Assembly (NCBI GenBank): GCA_012861695.1
Contig: JAAOOA010000002.1
Span: 17,770,303-17,834,302, forward strand
Origin: Trematomus loennbergii
Taxonomy: Eukaryota > Chordata > Actinopteri > Perciformes > Nototheniidae
Direction: 5' to 3'
DNA length: 64,000 nt
Shown here: piece by piece, positions 35,830 to 47,377 of the stretch
Numbering within the stretch: position 1 is the first letter of the stretch
Layout of the letters: each line of letters starts with the position of its first letter
Program-made: the position numbers and the translations under genes
Notes under the pieces: generated by a model
Told to the model about the DNA's origin: nothing
The model's input: the letters and a program-made list of their open reading frames with translations, nothing else
The model's database searches: none

Positions 35830-38440
35830 GGAGCCCAGCGCAGTGAGCTCAAAGTCAAACTCTATATGATGAGGTATTAGCCTCCGCCACCATTTCACTC
35901 AGACATGTCAAGGTCAGGTCACTGTGGGATTGTCCCCAACCCCCAGCGGCCGCAGCCACACATCTTCCCTCTGTCGGGGACGCACATTATTTGTGTTCAC
36001 CTCATCACTGCTCAGATGGGCTGTGGGGATAATAATAAGCCTTTAACCTTCTAAATGATTACAACTGTAAGAAAACAGCTGGTTTCACCGCAGCTGCTTT
36101 GATTTTGGTACAAAAGGCAGCAGTAAGTTGTACTGTTCATCACATCACATACGTGTTTGCAACATGGGTATTTACACAGACATGTTTTGCTCTGTTTTAT
36201 CGGCCCTCCACCCTGCAGTAAGCCTCCAATGATGAACCCTCCTGCCTGATGAACTTGTACTTCAGAGCAATGAGACCTCCAGTTTTCTGCCATGGTGTTT
36301 ACTCTGCCAGAGGAGGGAAGAGAGGGGATCCATTTGTCCCAAGGTGAGACACACTCCCCAACACCCCGATGTTAAATAAACACTCCCAGACCTCTGGCCA
36401 GCTCACTCCAGCCACTGGAATACCATTGGTGTGTCTAGATGATGGAGGGCTATTGTTATCTATCGCCTCTGCACTCTGCTGAGAGGCCAAGGAGAAGGCT
36501 GGCCACAGCGGCGCGTTACATATAGACTCGCCCACTCACATTAAGTTATATTCGTTGGTCCTAAATAAAAATAGAAAAGGAGATTTTCAGACGCTTTCTT
36601 AGAATACCATCTGATTGAAGAGGGAGAGAGGGGGAAAGAATTTGAGTGCGGCTCAGCGTGTGTTTCATCACCTGCAAAGCCAATGAGGGAGAGCATCTCC
36701 GCGTCAACAACTGTAAAGCGTATCCCAGCTTCTGCTGCGGCTGCCATCTCTGCTGCACGCTACACTAACCAAGAATGTGTATTTCTGCAGATGATTAAAT
36801 CAATACCATTTTGACAAGACTTGTTGGAACATGCCTCTTTATTTTACGCAATTCCTTCCCTTTCGTCAGGGAGCATTTATCAACCTGCCGGGGCGCTGTC
36901 ACCTAATGGAGATTGTTCTTTAGTCTGCACTTGATAGAAGCGAACGATTATGATGCATGTCGATAGTTTACAGAGATATTGACACAGGAACAAAGAGCAG
37001 ACCCTTGCGGCTGATAGCCTTTTTCCCTCAAAGCACTGTGGTCATGTTTCAAATGTCTCTTTTACCTTCAACATACCTTTCCCATGATGATCTCCTTTTG
37101 TTTTAGTGCTCAATTAAGGTCTGAGGCCCCATAATGCTGCAGTTGTTGAGGGGACTCCAGTGTTCCCTTGTATTTACTTTTCGACACAAGCCAGGCATTC
37201 CTTCTTCTGTCCTTTTTAGGCCTTTGCCCTTCCCCCAAACAAAAAAACCTGTCACCTTAGAAACGCCTTCACATGTAGTCTTTGCTATGGCACACAAGGA
37301 GTTAATGATAAAACCAGCCCTGGGTGTGACAACAAGCCCTGAATATAATGAGCTTGAAGGAGACAGGAATCAGAAAAGGTGGGATGCATATAAAAAGAGG
37401 GAGGAGAGTGGGAAAACAAATGATAGCTCCACCTATAAATTCTTCATCTGCATTGGCTGATTGGAATGGCTTGACTGTGCGCTCAGCTGTGACTTAACAA
37501 CTAATCCCGTTTGTAAGTTATTATTTATCTCCAGGAAAGTTTGTGAAACTTGGGCTGTGATTTTCCACCCTGATTTCCCTCTTGTGGCTCGCTCTCGCAC
37601 ATGCTCCCCACATAATTTATGACTGCCTCTGGTCTTGATGACAGATTATTAAAAGTAGAATTAGTTTTTTGCGCGGGATTTCTCCACTGGGAATTGAGAA
37701 GGCAGTGCTCTCCACGGAAGGTCTCTTACGAGGTCTCCATTACTAATAGAAGTTTTTTTTCTCTCTGATGGGGGGCAAGGAGACTAATGATTTGAATTTA
37801 CTGTGGCAGCCGTCACGTGGTCTGGAAGGCATCAGTCGAACAGACAAGAGGTTAACTTCCTCCCTGTGGAGAGGTTTATTGGATTGTTAGCAGCAGAAGG
37901 ATAATGTTTTTGTCATAGACTGCTGCGGCAAAACAGCGGTGTGGCAGAGGGAAGAGAAATGAAGGGAGGAAGGACACAGAGAGAAAGGGGTCGAGGGATG
38001 GATCAAGGGGCAGAGAGGAGAAAGGGATGAAATGGAGAAAACAGCATGATCGTCAGCAAGGAGAAAGCAAGTTATTTCTAATATCGGTAGACAGATACTA
38101 TAAAGCGCGGTGATAGCATACCATTCCTCTTCAGCTCTTACATGTGCTCAGGAAGAAACACACTCCCATTCAGCGGTGTGCACGGAACATAAGTACACAC
38201 CACATTCAGCCTCACTCACAGACAAAAAGAGAGATGTTAGTTCCTTTCACCTGATGGCCGTTTGGAGCTTGTACTCCCAGCATGCCTCGGCAGTATGGGT
38301 ACCAGAGGGGAGTCACAGCGCAGCTGAGAGCCTCGGCTTAATCTTATGCATCATTAAGCACTCAGCGGCAAGCCAGCGCTGTTCATATACATCATCCACG
38401 CTTAATAAACATAATGATGACATAAGATGTAATTCTAGAT
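35830..38440. other. Long dense candidate CNE array
   Basis: About 2.6 kb of mostly balanced sequence with few simple repeats. Motifs seen: TCAAGGTCA followed by GGTCA at 35908-35921 (nuclear-receptor half-sites), CACGTG at 37814-37819, ATTTTACGCAATTCC, and CCTAATGGAGATTG. A purine-rich tract lies at about 37945-38080. Several frames of 60-110 codons on both strands (for example 36541-36747 minus, 37134-37460 plus, 38110-38442 plus) have no domains. This is typical of enhancer clusters; conservation not measured. Confidence 0.5.
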
Positions 38441-38720
38441 GAATTTTCATTTTATAGGGAAATGGAGAATTCCTGTAGAAAGGGAAAGGGAAAGAAAAAA
38501 AAGTAAATTATCTGGGAAGTACAAAATAAATTATGTTTTTTTTCCCACTTAGATGAATGAAGGTGTTTGGTGCATCTGAGTCGGGCATAGTGTGTTAGGC
38601 TGCATAGGGAGGTGGTGTTGATGATGGCGATGAGGCTTTTGGTTATGGTTATGGTGGCGATGGTGTGGCAGGTGTGGTTGAAGGAGAGGCAGGGTTGTGT
38701 GGAGGGGGAGTCGAAGAAAA
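38441..38720. repeat. Low-complexity GA- then GT/GGT-rich tract
   Basis: GGGAAAGGGAAAG-type purines at about 38480-38500 precede a degenerate GGT/GAT/GTGGC tract at about 38600-38720. The minus frame over it is His/Pro-rich and is an artefact of composition. Confidence 0.7.
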
Positions 38721-39640
38721 ATGGGGGTGGCTATTGTGAAACGTTTGCAATTTTTAATTCCTAATCGCGGGGCATGATGGACAGGCTGAGACACCCCAGA
38801 GTGTGGAGCTCATCCATCATGGAAGGAGGAAACCAGAGAGAGTGAGAGATGGGAGATGTTACATTTCAGATGGAGTAACCTTACAGGGGGGGGAAAGGGA
38901 AAATAGATTCTCGATAAAAGGCGAGGATGTGGGAGTGAAAGGGCAGCGGGTACTGTGGGGGGACATCGCGGGCCTGAGATTGCTTCATGTCTCCCTGCTG
39001 GGACTCCGGGGTAGCTTGGCCTGGAAATGAGTTCCGCTTTCAGGGACTGTACCAGACATTGAATCACCCTGAGAATCACCCTCGCTGCACTTGTCTTCAG
39101 CAGATAGTCGACATAAAGTGGTGGTGACCTGGCAATGGTAAAGTGAATACCAATGGGATATAATCAACCAAGGAAACAGCAGAGCTTCTCAACCACAGGA
39201 CTGTAAATGCAAAAAACTCTCCGGGAATCTCTGCTTTATATTTTCTCTGTAGCATTTTTTCCTCCATTTGTAAACCAGGAATATATTGACGGAAATAAAT
39301 CCTTGTGCGTGCGCTGCGGTCACTTTATATTGTTTGACATGACAACTTTATCTGCTAAATGACTCTTGTTGTTCCCGCCTGATGGTTTCCTTTTTGTCAA
39401 AGCTAGTTTCACAAACTGTTAGTGTCCCGATAGCAGAGAGCACCCTAAGAGTATGTGAACTGTACATCAGACATGATAATGTCTCATTATGTCTGAGAAT
39501 TAATTAGCTTCAGTGTGTTGAGGTCCTGGTTGCCTGCCTTTTTTTTGAGGCGTAATGCGAGTTTTAGACCTCAGCAAGTTTGGAGCCAGTGGAGCATGAG
39601 AGCCAGTATGCCAGTGGGTGAGCCAAGTCTCTCAATGCAG
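38721..39640. other. Unique sequence with candidate CNE
   Basis: The stretch 38760-39230 is G+C-richer with an eight-base G run near 38886. 39330-39640 has balanced texture with GAGAATTAATTAGCTTC. Frames on both strands lack domains. Confidence 0.35.
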
Positions 39641-39650
39641 GGATCATTAC

Positions 39651-39731
39651 CACCCCTCTTTCTCTCTGTCGTTCTCATTCTCTCTCCCTCGCTTTCTATT
39701 TCGGCTCTTTATTTGATTTTTCTCTCTCATG
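39651..39731. repeat. Pyrimidine-rich (TCTC) tract
   Basis: A run of TCTCTCTGTCG, TTCTCTCTCCCTCG and TTTTTCTCTC units, nearly all C and T on the plus strand. Low complexity. Confidence 0.75.
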
Positions 39732-39899
39732 TGATGCCCCCTTTCTTTACATGTATTATCAAACATTTTCTGTTTCTTTATCAGACAAAATACTTATCAT
39801 ACTAACTTACTCATGTGGAAATAAAATATACAGTTTATTAGACCATAATCTTGGAATCTAAAAGTCACTAATACTGTTTAGCCTGTTGTGATGTCATCT

Positions 39900-41460
39900 T
39901 GTTGGTAATTAGTTACCCATAATCCCCCTGACTCAAAAAAAGAAGAACAGTAATAGGCAGAGAACAGTGACAGGATCAGAGAAATGGGCTTTTAACTAAC
40001 ACGCAAAGTGATGAATGGATTGACCACAATGTAGACTAATGGAGCCATGGAACTAATTAGGCCGAGCAGAGCTGTGCTTAAATGTAAATGGATTGAGCGG
40101 GAGGAAACGTAGGAACAGCTGAGAGAGTGATGAGGTCCTTCATTTGGGGGTCAATCAATGACCAAGCAAACACAATCTTTGGGCCGCAGTGAGGTCGGTA
40201 TTTTGTATATCTGTTAGAATGCAGGTATTGTTGCATGCCGTATGTCTGTTTCTCTGCTCTACATGGATCCTCCTTGTCATTGATACAAAAGGCCGGCTGT
40301 GTGACTTTGCAGAAAAAGCTGTAATAAATCTCTAATCATTCTCGTCCCTGGCGCCCAGCTCTCAGACCCTGCAGCTTGGCACCTACCACATGTTTGCCGC
40401 CGTGCCCTCTGACTTTACGCTCCGTGTAGACCGCTTCTGTTGGCCGCGCCTCAAATCTGCTGCTTTCACCTCAAGAATTGCGGTAAAGATAATTAATGCG
40501 CCCGGCTACAACGCGTAACCCGGGGTTGTGCTCCTCACATTGAGCTGTGTTTCCCTGCATTCATTTAGTCTTTATGGCCATGCTGTGACCTTGTAAACAT
40601 CTGTGGAGTGAAGTAAGTGACAGCAGTTTACAGACATGCATTTCTCCGTGTGTTTGTCTTCTCCTGCTATGTATGTACAGCAATTATTTAGTGAGAAGAG
40701 CTTCCTAGCTAGGAGACCACAGGCTGAGAAGAGCAATAACATCCACTCCGATGTCTACTCGATGCTGGGATGCAGTTCGTGCCCTCTGGTTGGCTCTGTA
40801 GGCGCCGCACATCCCGAGAATTAATGTGTGCAGAAATGCAAATAACCCACCCCAGTAAAAGTTGACATTGCCTCCTCTGATACATTTTTCTGCTGAGGTA
40901 AGAGACAATTTAATGCAGAATTAGAAGTCACTCTCCGCCACCATTTACATCCTTAATTAGCTGTAATTTCTCTGCACCCATTAGAGAGAGGGAGAGAGAG
41001 GACACAATGGAAGAGTTTAAGATGAGAGTGTGTTGCTGTCCCGGCGCCAGTCTGGTGTGTGTCTGTTTGTGTCACAGTGTGGGTTTGTGTACCAGTGTGT
41101 CCTTCCCGACTAGGTTGCCTTTGGTGATTGATACACGTCTTGCTCAGTCACCAGCCATTGGCACTGGGGTGGATGTAAACACTGATTAGAGGGAGGAAAT
41201 GAGGCCCTCACTTTGTCCTCTGTGTCAGGGAGCACTGCGGTGGCTGTCTCTGTTTGTCTAGTTCTTTCCACCTGAGCACGTTTCAGAGGACACCGTTAGC
41301 TACGCTTTATAGCCATTATTTAGATAGCGACACAACGGGATGCTCCTTTTGCTCTTTGACTGACATGCCCAGCCATGTGCTCAGCAATTCAACTCCCTGC
41401 CTCGGACAAAGTGCCTACAAGTTTGTGAGAGCACAAAAATGATGATGTGTCAGTTTGTAT
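39900..41460. other. Long dense candidate CNE array
   Basis: About 1.5 kb of balanced sequence containing GGTAATTAGTTACCC, GAACTAATTAGGCCG, AAGATAATTAATGCGCCC, CCTTAATTAGCTG and a perfect octamer ATGCAAAT at 40836-40843 next to GAATTAATGTG. Several CpGs cluster at about 40350-40530. Frames of about 60-67 codons on both strands have no domain. Strong enhancer-like texture. Confidence 0.5.
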
Positions 41461-42060
41461 GAAGAAGAGATTGCACAGGGTTACTGTTGATTTGATAGGA
41501 ATACACAATTAGGAAGCAGTTATTTCCATTCTGTCAATGTAATGTAGAAGACTACGTTTCTTGCGTGTTTTACCGCTGTTGCACCACTCTGTCATTGTTA
41601 TGCATTGTTTTTGCAATTTATTAATTTCACGAACTTATTTACTGTTGGCTGTATTTGAGTAAAAACCAGACAGATTGTTGATATTGTTTTTCCAATATCA
41701 TAAAATTGCATACAAGCAGAATTGTGTTTTCTGTATGTTCACGTTACTGGATATATTCAGGATATTTATCATACTGTATACCTGTAATGTTACAATACAT
41801 GCAACTCATAGAACCGGATACTATCCCCTTATGAAATTATGACAAACCATTCAATTTGGACAACAAATCAGCTTCAACTACTTTGGTGGCGCCTTATCAG
41901 GAAAAGAAAAGCACAGAAACAGTGCTGCACAGAAAACATTTTTCTTTCTTTGCGAGGAAAAATGAACTGTCAACATTTAATGATAGATATTTGCATTGTG
42001 ATACAAATCGTGTCCTTGGCCCTAAACATAAGATATAGATCCATTTATAATGAATTCAGA
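41461..42060. other. AT-rich spacer
   Basis: A+T-rich with a small GATATTG/CAATATC hairpin near 41677-41697. Overlapping short frames at 41839-42063 have no domains. Confidence 0.45.
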
Positions 42061-42560
42061 TAAAGTGTCCTTTTTGCATTCTCGCTCTAATGGATTTGTG
42101 GAGCCAGCTTCAGTGACCCTGGTGCAATCGACAAAAACCTGCGCCAGTGGATGATCAAGACAGACATCTATCATTTCCTCTCATACCTTCTAAGACGTCG
42201 CTGATACTTAGGTGCAAATGTATTTTTTTCCCCCCACTAAATGTATGTGCAACTTCTGCAAGCTGGCTGACTTTTTTTCATGGTGTTGTGAGAATGTGAG
42301 GAAGAAAGAGGGCAAAAAGACATTAGATTTTTTTTCCATCATTAAGCTGTGTCTGGGAGATGATGTGCTAGCCGTATGTGGTCCAGGGGAAGTATTTATA
42401 GCCCTGCTGGAATCTTGCTGTGCTGCGTTGATAGCAGAGATAATGGGAGAGAATGGGACGCAGCGAACTGTTCTAATGACACCAACAAGACAAGAGAACA
42501 GCGAGGATAAATAAATGTTAGCCATTTTCTCTCGCACATCATTTGCATTTTTTCTTGTTA
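42061..42560. other. Candidate CNE
   Basis: Balanced sequence with TTCTCGCTCTAATGG and an inverse octamer ATTTGCAT at 42541-42548. Frames on opposite strands (42208-42567 minus, 42212-42514 plus) cover the same DNA and neither has a domain. Confidence 0.4.
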
Positions 42561-43029
42561 AGGTCACTTATAGACTCAGACAATAACAATGAGGGGGAAA
42601 AATGCCCTTGCTGAATAAAAAAATCTGAAATAACAAAAACCGAACTACTTAGTATGCAAGTAATTGATTTTATTTCCTAATAGTGTGACATTCAGTTAAA
42701 GATAGTGCCGGTTTTTAATTTTTAGCTGCTTTAATTCCCACGTAGCTGCTTGGGTGGGTTTCCTTGTGAAATAGGGGGAATACAAACAAGATTTCACTTC
42801 ATTACACAGGAACAAACTGTACAGAAATTGCACTTACTTATGGAAATGACTGTTAAACATGCACAGCATTACGTGCTCTGCCTGTGCCGAAAATGTTAGA
42901 AACATTAAAGCGCGAGAATATGAGTACAGACACTGAACCAGTAAGAGGACCAATTACCAAGGACTGAGTTTGAGGAGCACTGTTCCCAGGGATGATCAAA
43001 AGGGACAACTGATTAAAGAAATACATTGA
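42561..43029. other. Mixed spacer
   Basis: A+T-rich to balanced; no gene, no repeat recognised. Confidence 0.35.
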
Positions 43030-43690
43030 CCTTAAAATAGGCCTAATTTAATCAGCCTCTGTTTCTGACCGCGGAAACACATTCTTAATGATAAACTGTC
43101 TTTCCTTTTCAGAGGCTCATTGTACCACCTAACGCCAATTGTAAAACAAATTGCTGACAGCTATGGCGAACAGGGTTTGTGTTTGGAAAATAACTTTCAT
43201 TTCATACTTCCATCTGACGACGACAACAGTCGTTGCAGTAACTTTGTGAGAGAGTGGGTCATTAGTGTAACCTCTGGGTCCCGTTTTGCAGCCGGAAGGT
43301 AATGAGAGACAAACAGCACGGTCAGCAGTAGGCATAAGTGCTGGAGTTTATGGGCAGTGTGTTGTGTCCCAGGTTAACACTGATGCCACCATTTAGAGCT
43401 CTGTGTTTTAGCACCCGCCTGCTAATTGAGATGACAAAGGCCATAACAATGACATTGTTGGCCAAACGACCCTCACTAGACCTGCGTCTGGCTCCAGTCA
43501 AGGACGTCCAGCAGGCTGTAAGTGCAACCTTGGAATTTAAGACGGTGCCTCAGACCTTCTGTGTATCTCAAAAACAATTAGCACAGCTCAGGTGGGCCAA
43601 CACACATTCTCAGACCCTTTTAAGTGCCAGGACTGCACCACTTGTTTTGTTTACTTAAAGTCATATAAACCACATCCTCCACGCACACCG
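43030..43690. other. Candidate CNE
   Basis: Balanced block with CCTAATTTAATCAGCC, CCACCTAACGCCAATTG and CTGCTAATTGAGATGAC. A 106-codon plus frame (43338-43658) has no domain and faces a minus frame upstream. Favoured as regulatory. Confidence 0.4.
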
Positions 43691-44740
43691 ACAGCACATA
43701 AACGGCTCTGGAAATAGCAACTGGAATGGATATTGTGTTGTTATTTCAAAAATCAAGTTAGATTACCTTATTTGTCATTTATGCTTCTCATTACACATGG
43801 ACGCATCCTTGTAAATAGGCTGCTGCTGTAATATGAAACAACATCAATTGACACCCCATAAAACATATATAACGTGTTAACTAGAGATATAAACAAGGCC
43901 AGCTGTTGAATTATCTTCGACCATCCTAAAACTGTTTGTGATCAATTAAGGCTCAGTCTCACAATTTCCCATTGAAAACAGGATGTCTTCTGTTACCAAT
44001 CTAATAATAGTAATGCATATGGCGAGTGTTTTGATTAACATAATGGAAAAATAGCCCACATAATTTATCTTCTAAGTCCGAGGGAGAGAAAGCCAGATTG
44101 GAGCCTGAGGACTCAATCCACCTCAACATATGCTGCCATTGTAAGTCTCTGAATGCAGAGTATCTCGAGCCTCGTTCCCATGATATTTATTGAAAAACAT
44201 TTGACTTTATGAGCTGCATACTTAATGAATGCCTATCGATGCTGCGGCTCGGCAGATGAGGCTATAATTCTACATATAAGTATCGCAATCACACGTCGGT
44301 GTGTAATGTTGTTTCTAAATGTGATCTGTTATAATTTCTGTTTGTCAGTCCTGGACCGAGGCAGGGCAGAACACCGGTCTGCATTGCCATTTCCTTTGTT
44401 AATTTGCAAGCTATAATAAAAAGAGCAGTTTAGTTATTCATTTACCTCCTAAGGTTAACATTTTCTTTTTCTGCCCTAACCAAATGTTTTCATGTACAAT
44501 ACAAGAGGCAGAAATATTGATCTGTACAGTTGACAGCTGGTCAATTTAATAACGCATCTTTTTCTTCTCTGGCACTGAGATTTTTCTTCTAATATCATTC
44601 AGCTGTGTAAATCCACCATGTGGCATGGACAGAAACAGCTGAATAGAAATCCTTTTTTCTTTTTTTATCAACCTCCTAGATACACTATATTTATACATGT
44701 ATAATACAGCCTGATGCAAGCTCTGACTGAACAAAAACAC
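43691..44740. other. Candidate CNE and spacer
   Basis: The stretch 43860-44420 has GTGATCAATTAAGGCTC, GTAATGCATATGGC and CATAATTTATC in balanced sequence. The remainder is T-rich. No gene. Confidence 0.35.
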
Positions 44741-45420
44741 AGATGAAATCCTTAGCTGCTGCCCCTCGCTGTGATGTCTGGTCCAGCTCCAGTTTTATAC
44801 CCAGGAACAGACAAACATCATTCAAATGCATTGCCTGGCTTATCTTATCTTGTAAGATGGAAAACAAAACCTGGGAAGTAAATCTCATTCATATATTTGT
44901 CTGAAACCAGATCTGCAGTTGCTACTTAACGCTAGTCCATTGGTTTTGTCTGAGTGATTCACCTATCGGAGGAAAGTTAGATGTATTCCACTGATTGTCT
45001 AGCTGCAAGAAAAAATCCATCCCGGAGCATCCTGCGGCTGCTGGGCCTTTTATTGACATATCAGATGGGACATTGGAGGAGAAATTGGCCTCATTTGTTT
45101 CTCATGTCACCTTAATGGCAGATCTCTTTCAAGGGGCAAAGAATTGACAGGCCCCCGGTCTCAGTGAGCAAACAGCCAAACCTAGTTTATTGGTTTCCTC
45201 TTGCAAACACTCTGCTTAATGCGGCTGGCTAGATCAGCCTCCAAAGTTGAAAAGATCCCCCAGAAAATATTAATCAAGTCCTCTGACTCATTGTCTTTGC
45301 ATGATCAATTATCTGGAAAGGGACAGTGTTGCTATAGCCCCGGGACATTCATCACACACGTACGCTGCGTTGGGATTCCAGGAGAGAAACACCTGTGCTG
45401 ATAGAGTTTAAGGGTCACTT
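44741..45420. other. Candidate CNE
   Basis: Balanced, repeat-free sequence with TATCGGAGG, CACCTTAATGGCAG, GATCAATTATCTGG and AATATTAATCAAG. Frames here have no domains. Confidence 0.4.
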
Positions 45421-45990
45421 AGACATGTTCTGTGTGGATGTACTGCATCTCAGGAAGAGTGATGAGATATGATGGGCTACTTTTAGCAATGAAAGACTTG
45501 ATGTTTTACCCCAAGTATGTATATGGTGCCCAGCTATGACAACTACTTCTTCTACAGTTGGTTATCCACCAACTATCATCACTGTCAATACTCTCCCCAA
45601 TCATTTCCCTCCTCAGCGGTGTTGGCGTCTTGTTTCCCGGCTTGATTGAAGTTTCTGCGCGTCACTTGGAAGTGAACAGGTGTCAACCTAGCACAGGCAC
45701 CTCGCAGATGGCAGCATAATTAGCATTGATTCTGGCAGGCTTTCACAGGCCAGGGTCTAGATGGCCGTGACGACCAACTAACCTCCCCACCTCTTGATGG
45801 GCTACCTCTGGGACAGATCGAAGCTCATTTTACTCAGAGAGTGGTGCACACTAAAGGACTCTTTAGTAACACACACCATCTGAGGCACACACATCCTGCT
45901 GTATAGCCTCTGAGAGAAACAACTGACAGTGTAGAAATGCTCTTTAGTCAAATGAGCCACTTTTAGTTCTTTAGCTTATCTAAGGTGAAA
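45421..45990. other. Candidate CNE (3' part)
   Basis: From about 45590, balanced sequence with CATAATTAGCATTGATTC, CGTCACTTGGAAGTG and AACAGGTGTCAACC. No frame. Confidence 0.4.
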
Positions 45991-46017
45991 AACATGCAAG
46001 CATTTTTTTTGTTTATT

Positions 46018-46360
46018 GATTAGGACTGCAGCTAATGATCATTTTCATTATGGAATACACTATTTTATCGAGCCATTATATGGACTGTAACATCTGAAAA
46101 AGAACAACTGAGAAATGTTCATCAATTTCCCAAAGCTGTAGTAAATCTATTAAAATTGCTTTCTTTTTTAAACAAACACTTCAACAACAACAATATTGTC
46201 CTTGTTGTATGGTAAACTAGGTTACAATTCCGTAAGCTCCAACCAGATATTATTTTGGGAGTTTAAGCAATACAAACAACTTAAATGATGAGTAGTTTTT
46301 TCAGAATGTATATTTGTCTTTGTCTATGAACCAATCAATTAACCAACTAATCATTTTGAA
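46018..46360 (+). mobile_element. MITE-like family B, copy 2 (degenerate)
   Basis: It begins GATTAGGACTGCAGCTAATG with ATCATTTTCATTATGG, the usual left end of the family, and ends near CCAACTAATCATTTTG. The interior carries 'caatttcccaaagctg' and is heavily decayed. No coding capacity. Confidence 0.6.
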
Positions 46361-46659
46361 CTCTTTTGTCTTGTCTCTTGTCTTACCCTGGATCAATGTA
46401 TTGACCCGGTATATAGACTATTCTTAATCTAGATCTATATATCAGTCCATCTTTCTTATTTTTAGATCAGCATTTTAAATGATATTTTAAGGATCTCAGA
46501 TGGACTGAATATCAGTGTCCCTCTACAGTACGAACTCATCAAAGCAATACAGTAAAATACGTAATAAATAGTAGATTATAAAATGCTGATTTCCAATTGA
46601 TTGGCTGGTAAAAAATTAAAGACAAGTGGCAGCATCCTTGAAAAGTGGATTATTCTGTA
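46361..46659. other. AT-rich spacer with inverted repeat
   Basis: TCAGTCCATCT (46442-46452) and its complement AGATGGACTGA (46498-46508) form an 11-bp inverted repeat with a 45-nt loop. No terminal sequence or target duplication identifies a transposon. No gene. Confidence 0.5.
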
Positions 46660-47339
46660 AGTGTGTCAGCGTCCATGCCTCAGTACGCCACCTCCTGCTC
46701 ACTATTTGTATGTTGCAGAATGTATGCTGGAATAGGCCAGCCTCTGCACTTCCTGCACGTTGAAATGGATCTCATCTAATCTTATTTCACCGTGTCAAAT
46801 GGCAGCATGACATGCTGTTTTACTCCGTAACATTTGGTTGTAGTGAACCAGCTGACTGCATCCGATGCGAGGAGTCCCCTTGTTATTATGAACCACTTGT
46901 AACGGTGTGTCTGTGGGGTTGTTGTCAGAGTCGCTGGGTCATGCAGACATGTTGGTCACTAATACAACACACTGAAAATTGCTTTTGTGGCAGACATTTG
47001 TCGTTTGTTTTCGTTCTTGTATTTCAATCCATTACAGAAACATTTTCTGAATCACTAGACAGATTTACACAAAAACCTTTAATAACATCCAGTGTAGCAT
47101 GAGCATGGACTCATAGCATCTAAACGTCTTTATCATAGCAACCAAATGCAGACACTAAACAGGAACACACATCAGTAACTCATTATAGTAAGTAGCAGTT
47201 GATGATCTGTAGTGCTATTTCTCCCTTTCACCTTATTATTTTCTCTTAAATACTGTCAACAGTCACTCCTTTACAATGAGAGCCACCCATGCTGTATACT
47301 GCACTGGTCAGGTGTCAGGATTCATTATATTTGGCTGAG
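46660..47339. other. Mixed unique sequence
   Basis: Balanced at about 46660-46900 (candidate CNE), then A+T-rich. The 96-codon plus frame (46812-47102) has no domain. Confidence 0.3.
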
Positions 47340-47377
47340 ATTTGCATAATGCAAGAGGCATCAAATAAAATTTGCAT
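47340..47377. promoter_or_regulatory. Paired POU octamers
   Basis: ATTTGCATAAT occurs twice in 38 bp (octamer ATTTGCAT at 47340-47347 and 47370-47377), about three helical turns apart, on the same strand. This is an attractive POU-factor site pair, though unproven. Confidence 0.4.

Noticed and set aside
36541..36747. Minus frame beginning MAAAAEAG with a GTGATG donor-like site
   Set aside because: No promoter or downstream exon; a second frame overlaps it, and the block has regulatory texture.
40590..40615. miR-30-like TGTAAACATC seed
   Set aside because: Only the seed matches; the rest diverges and no hairpin partner is visible.
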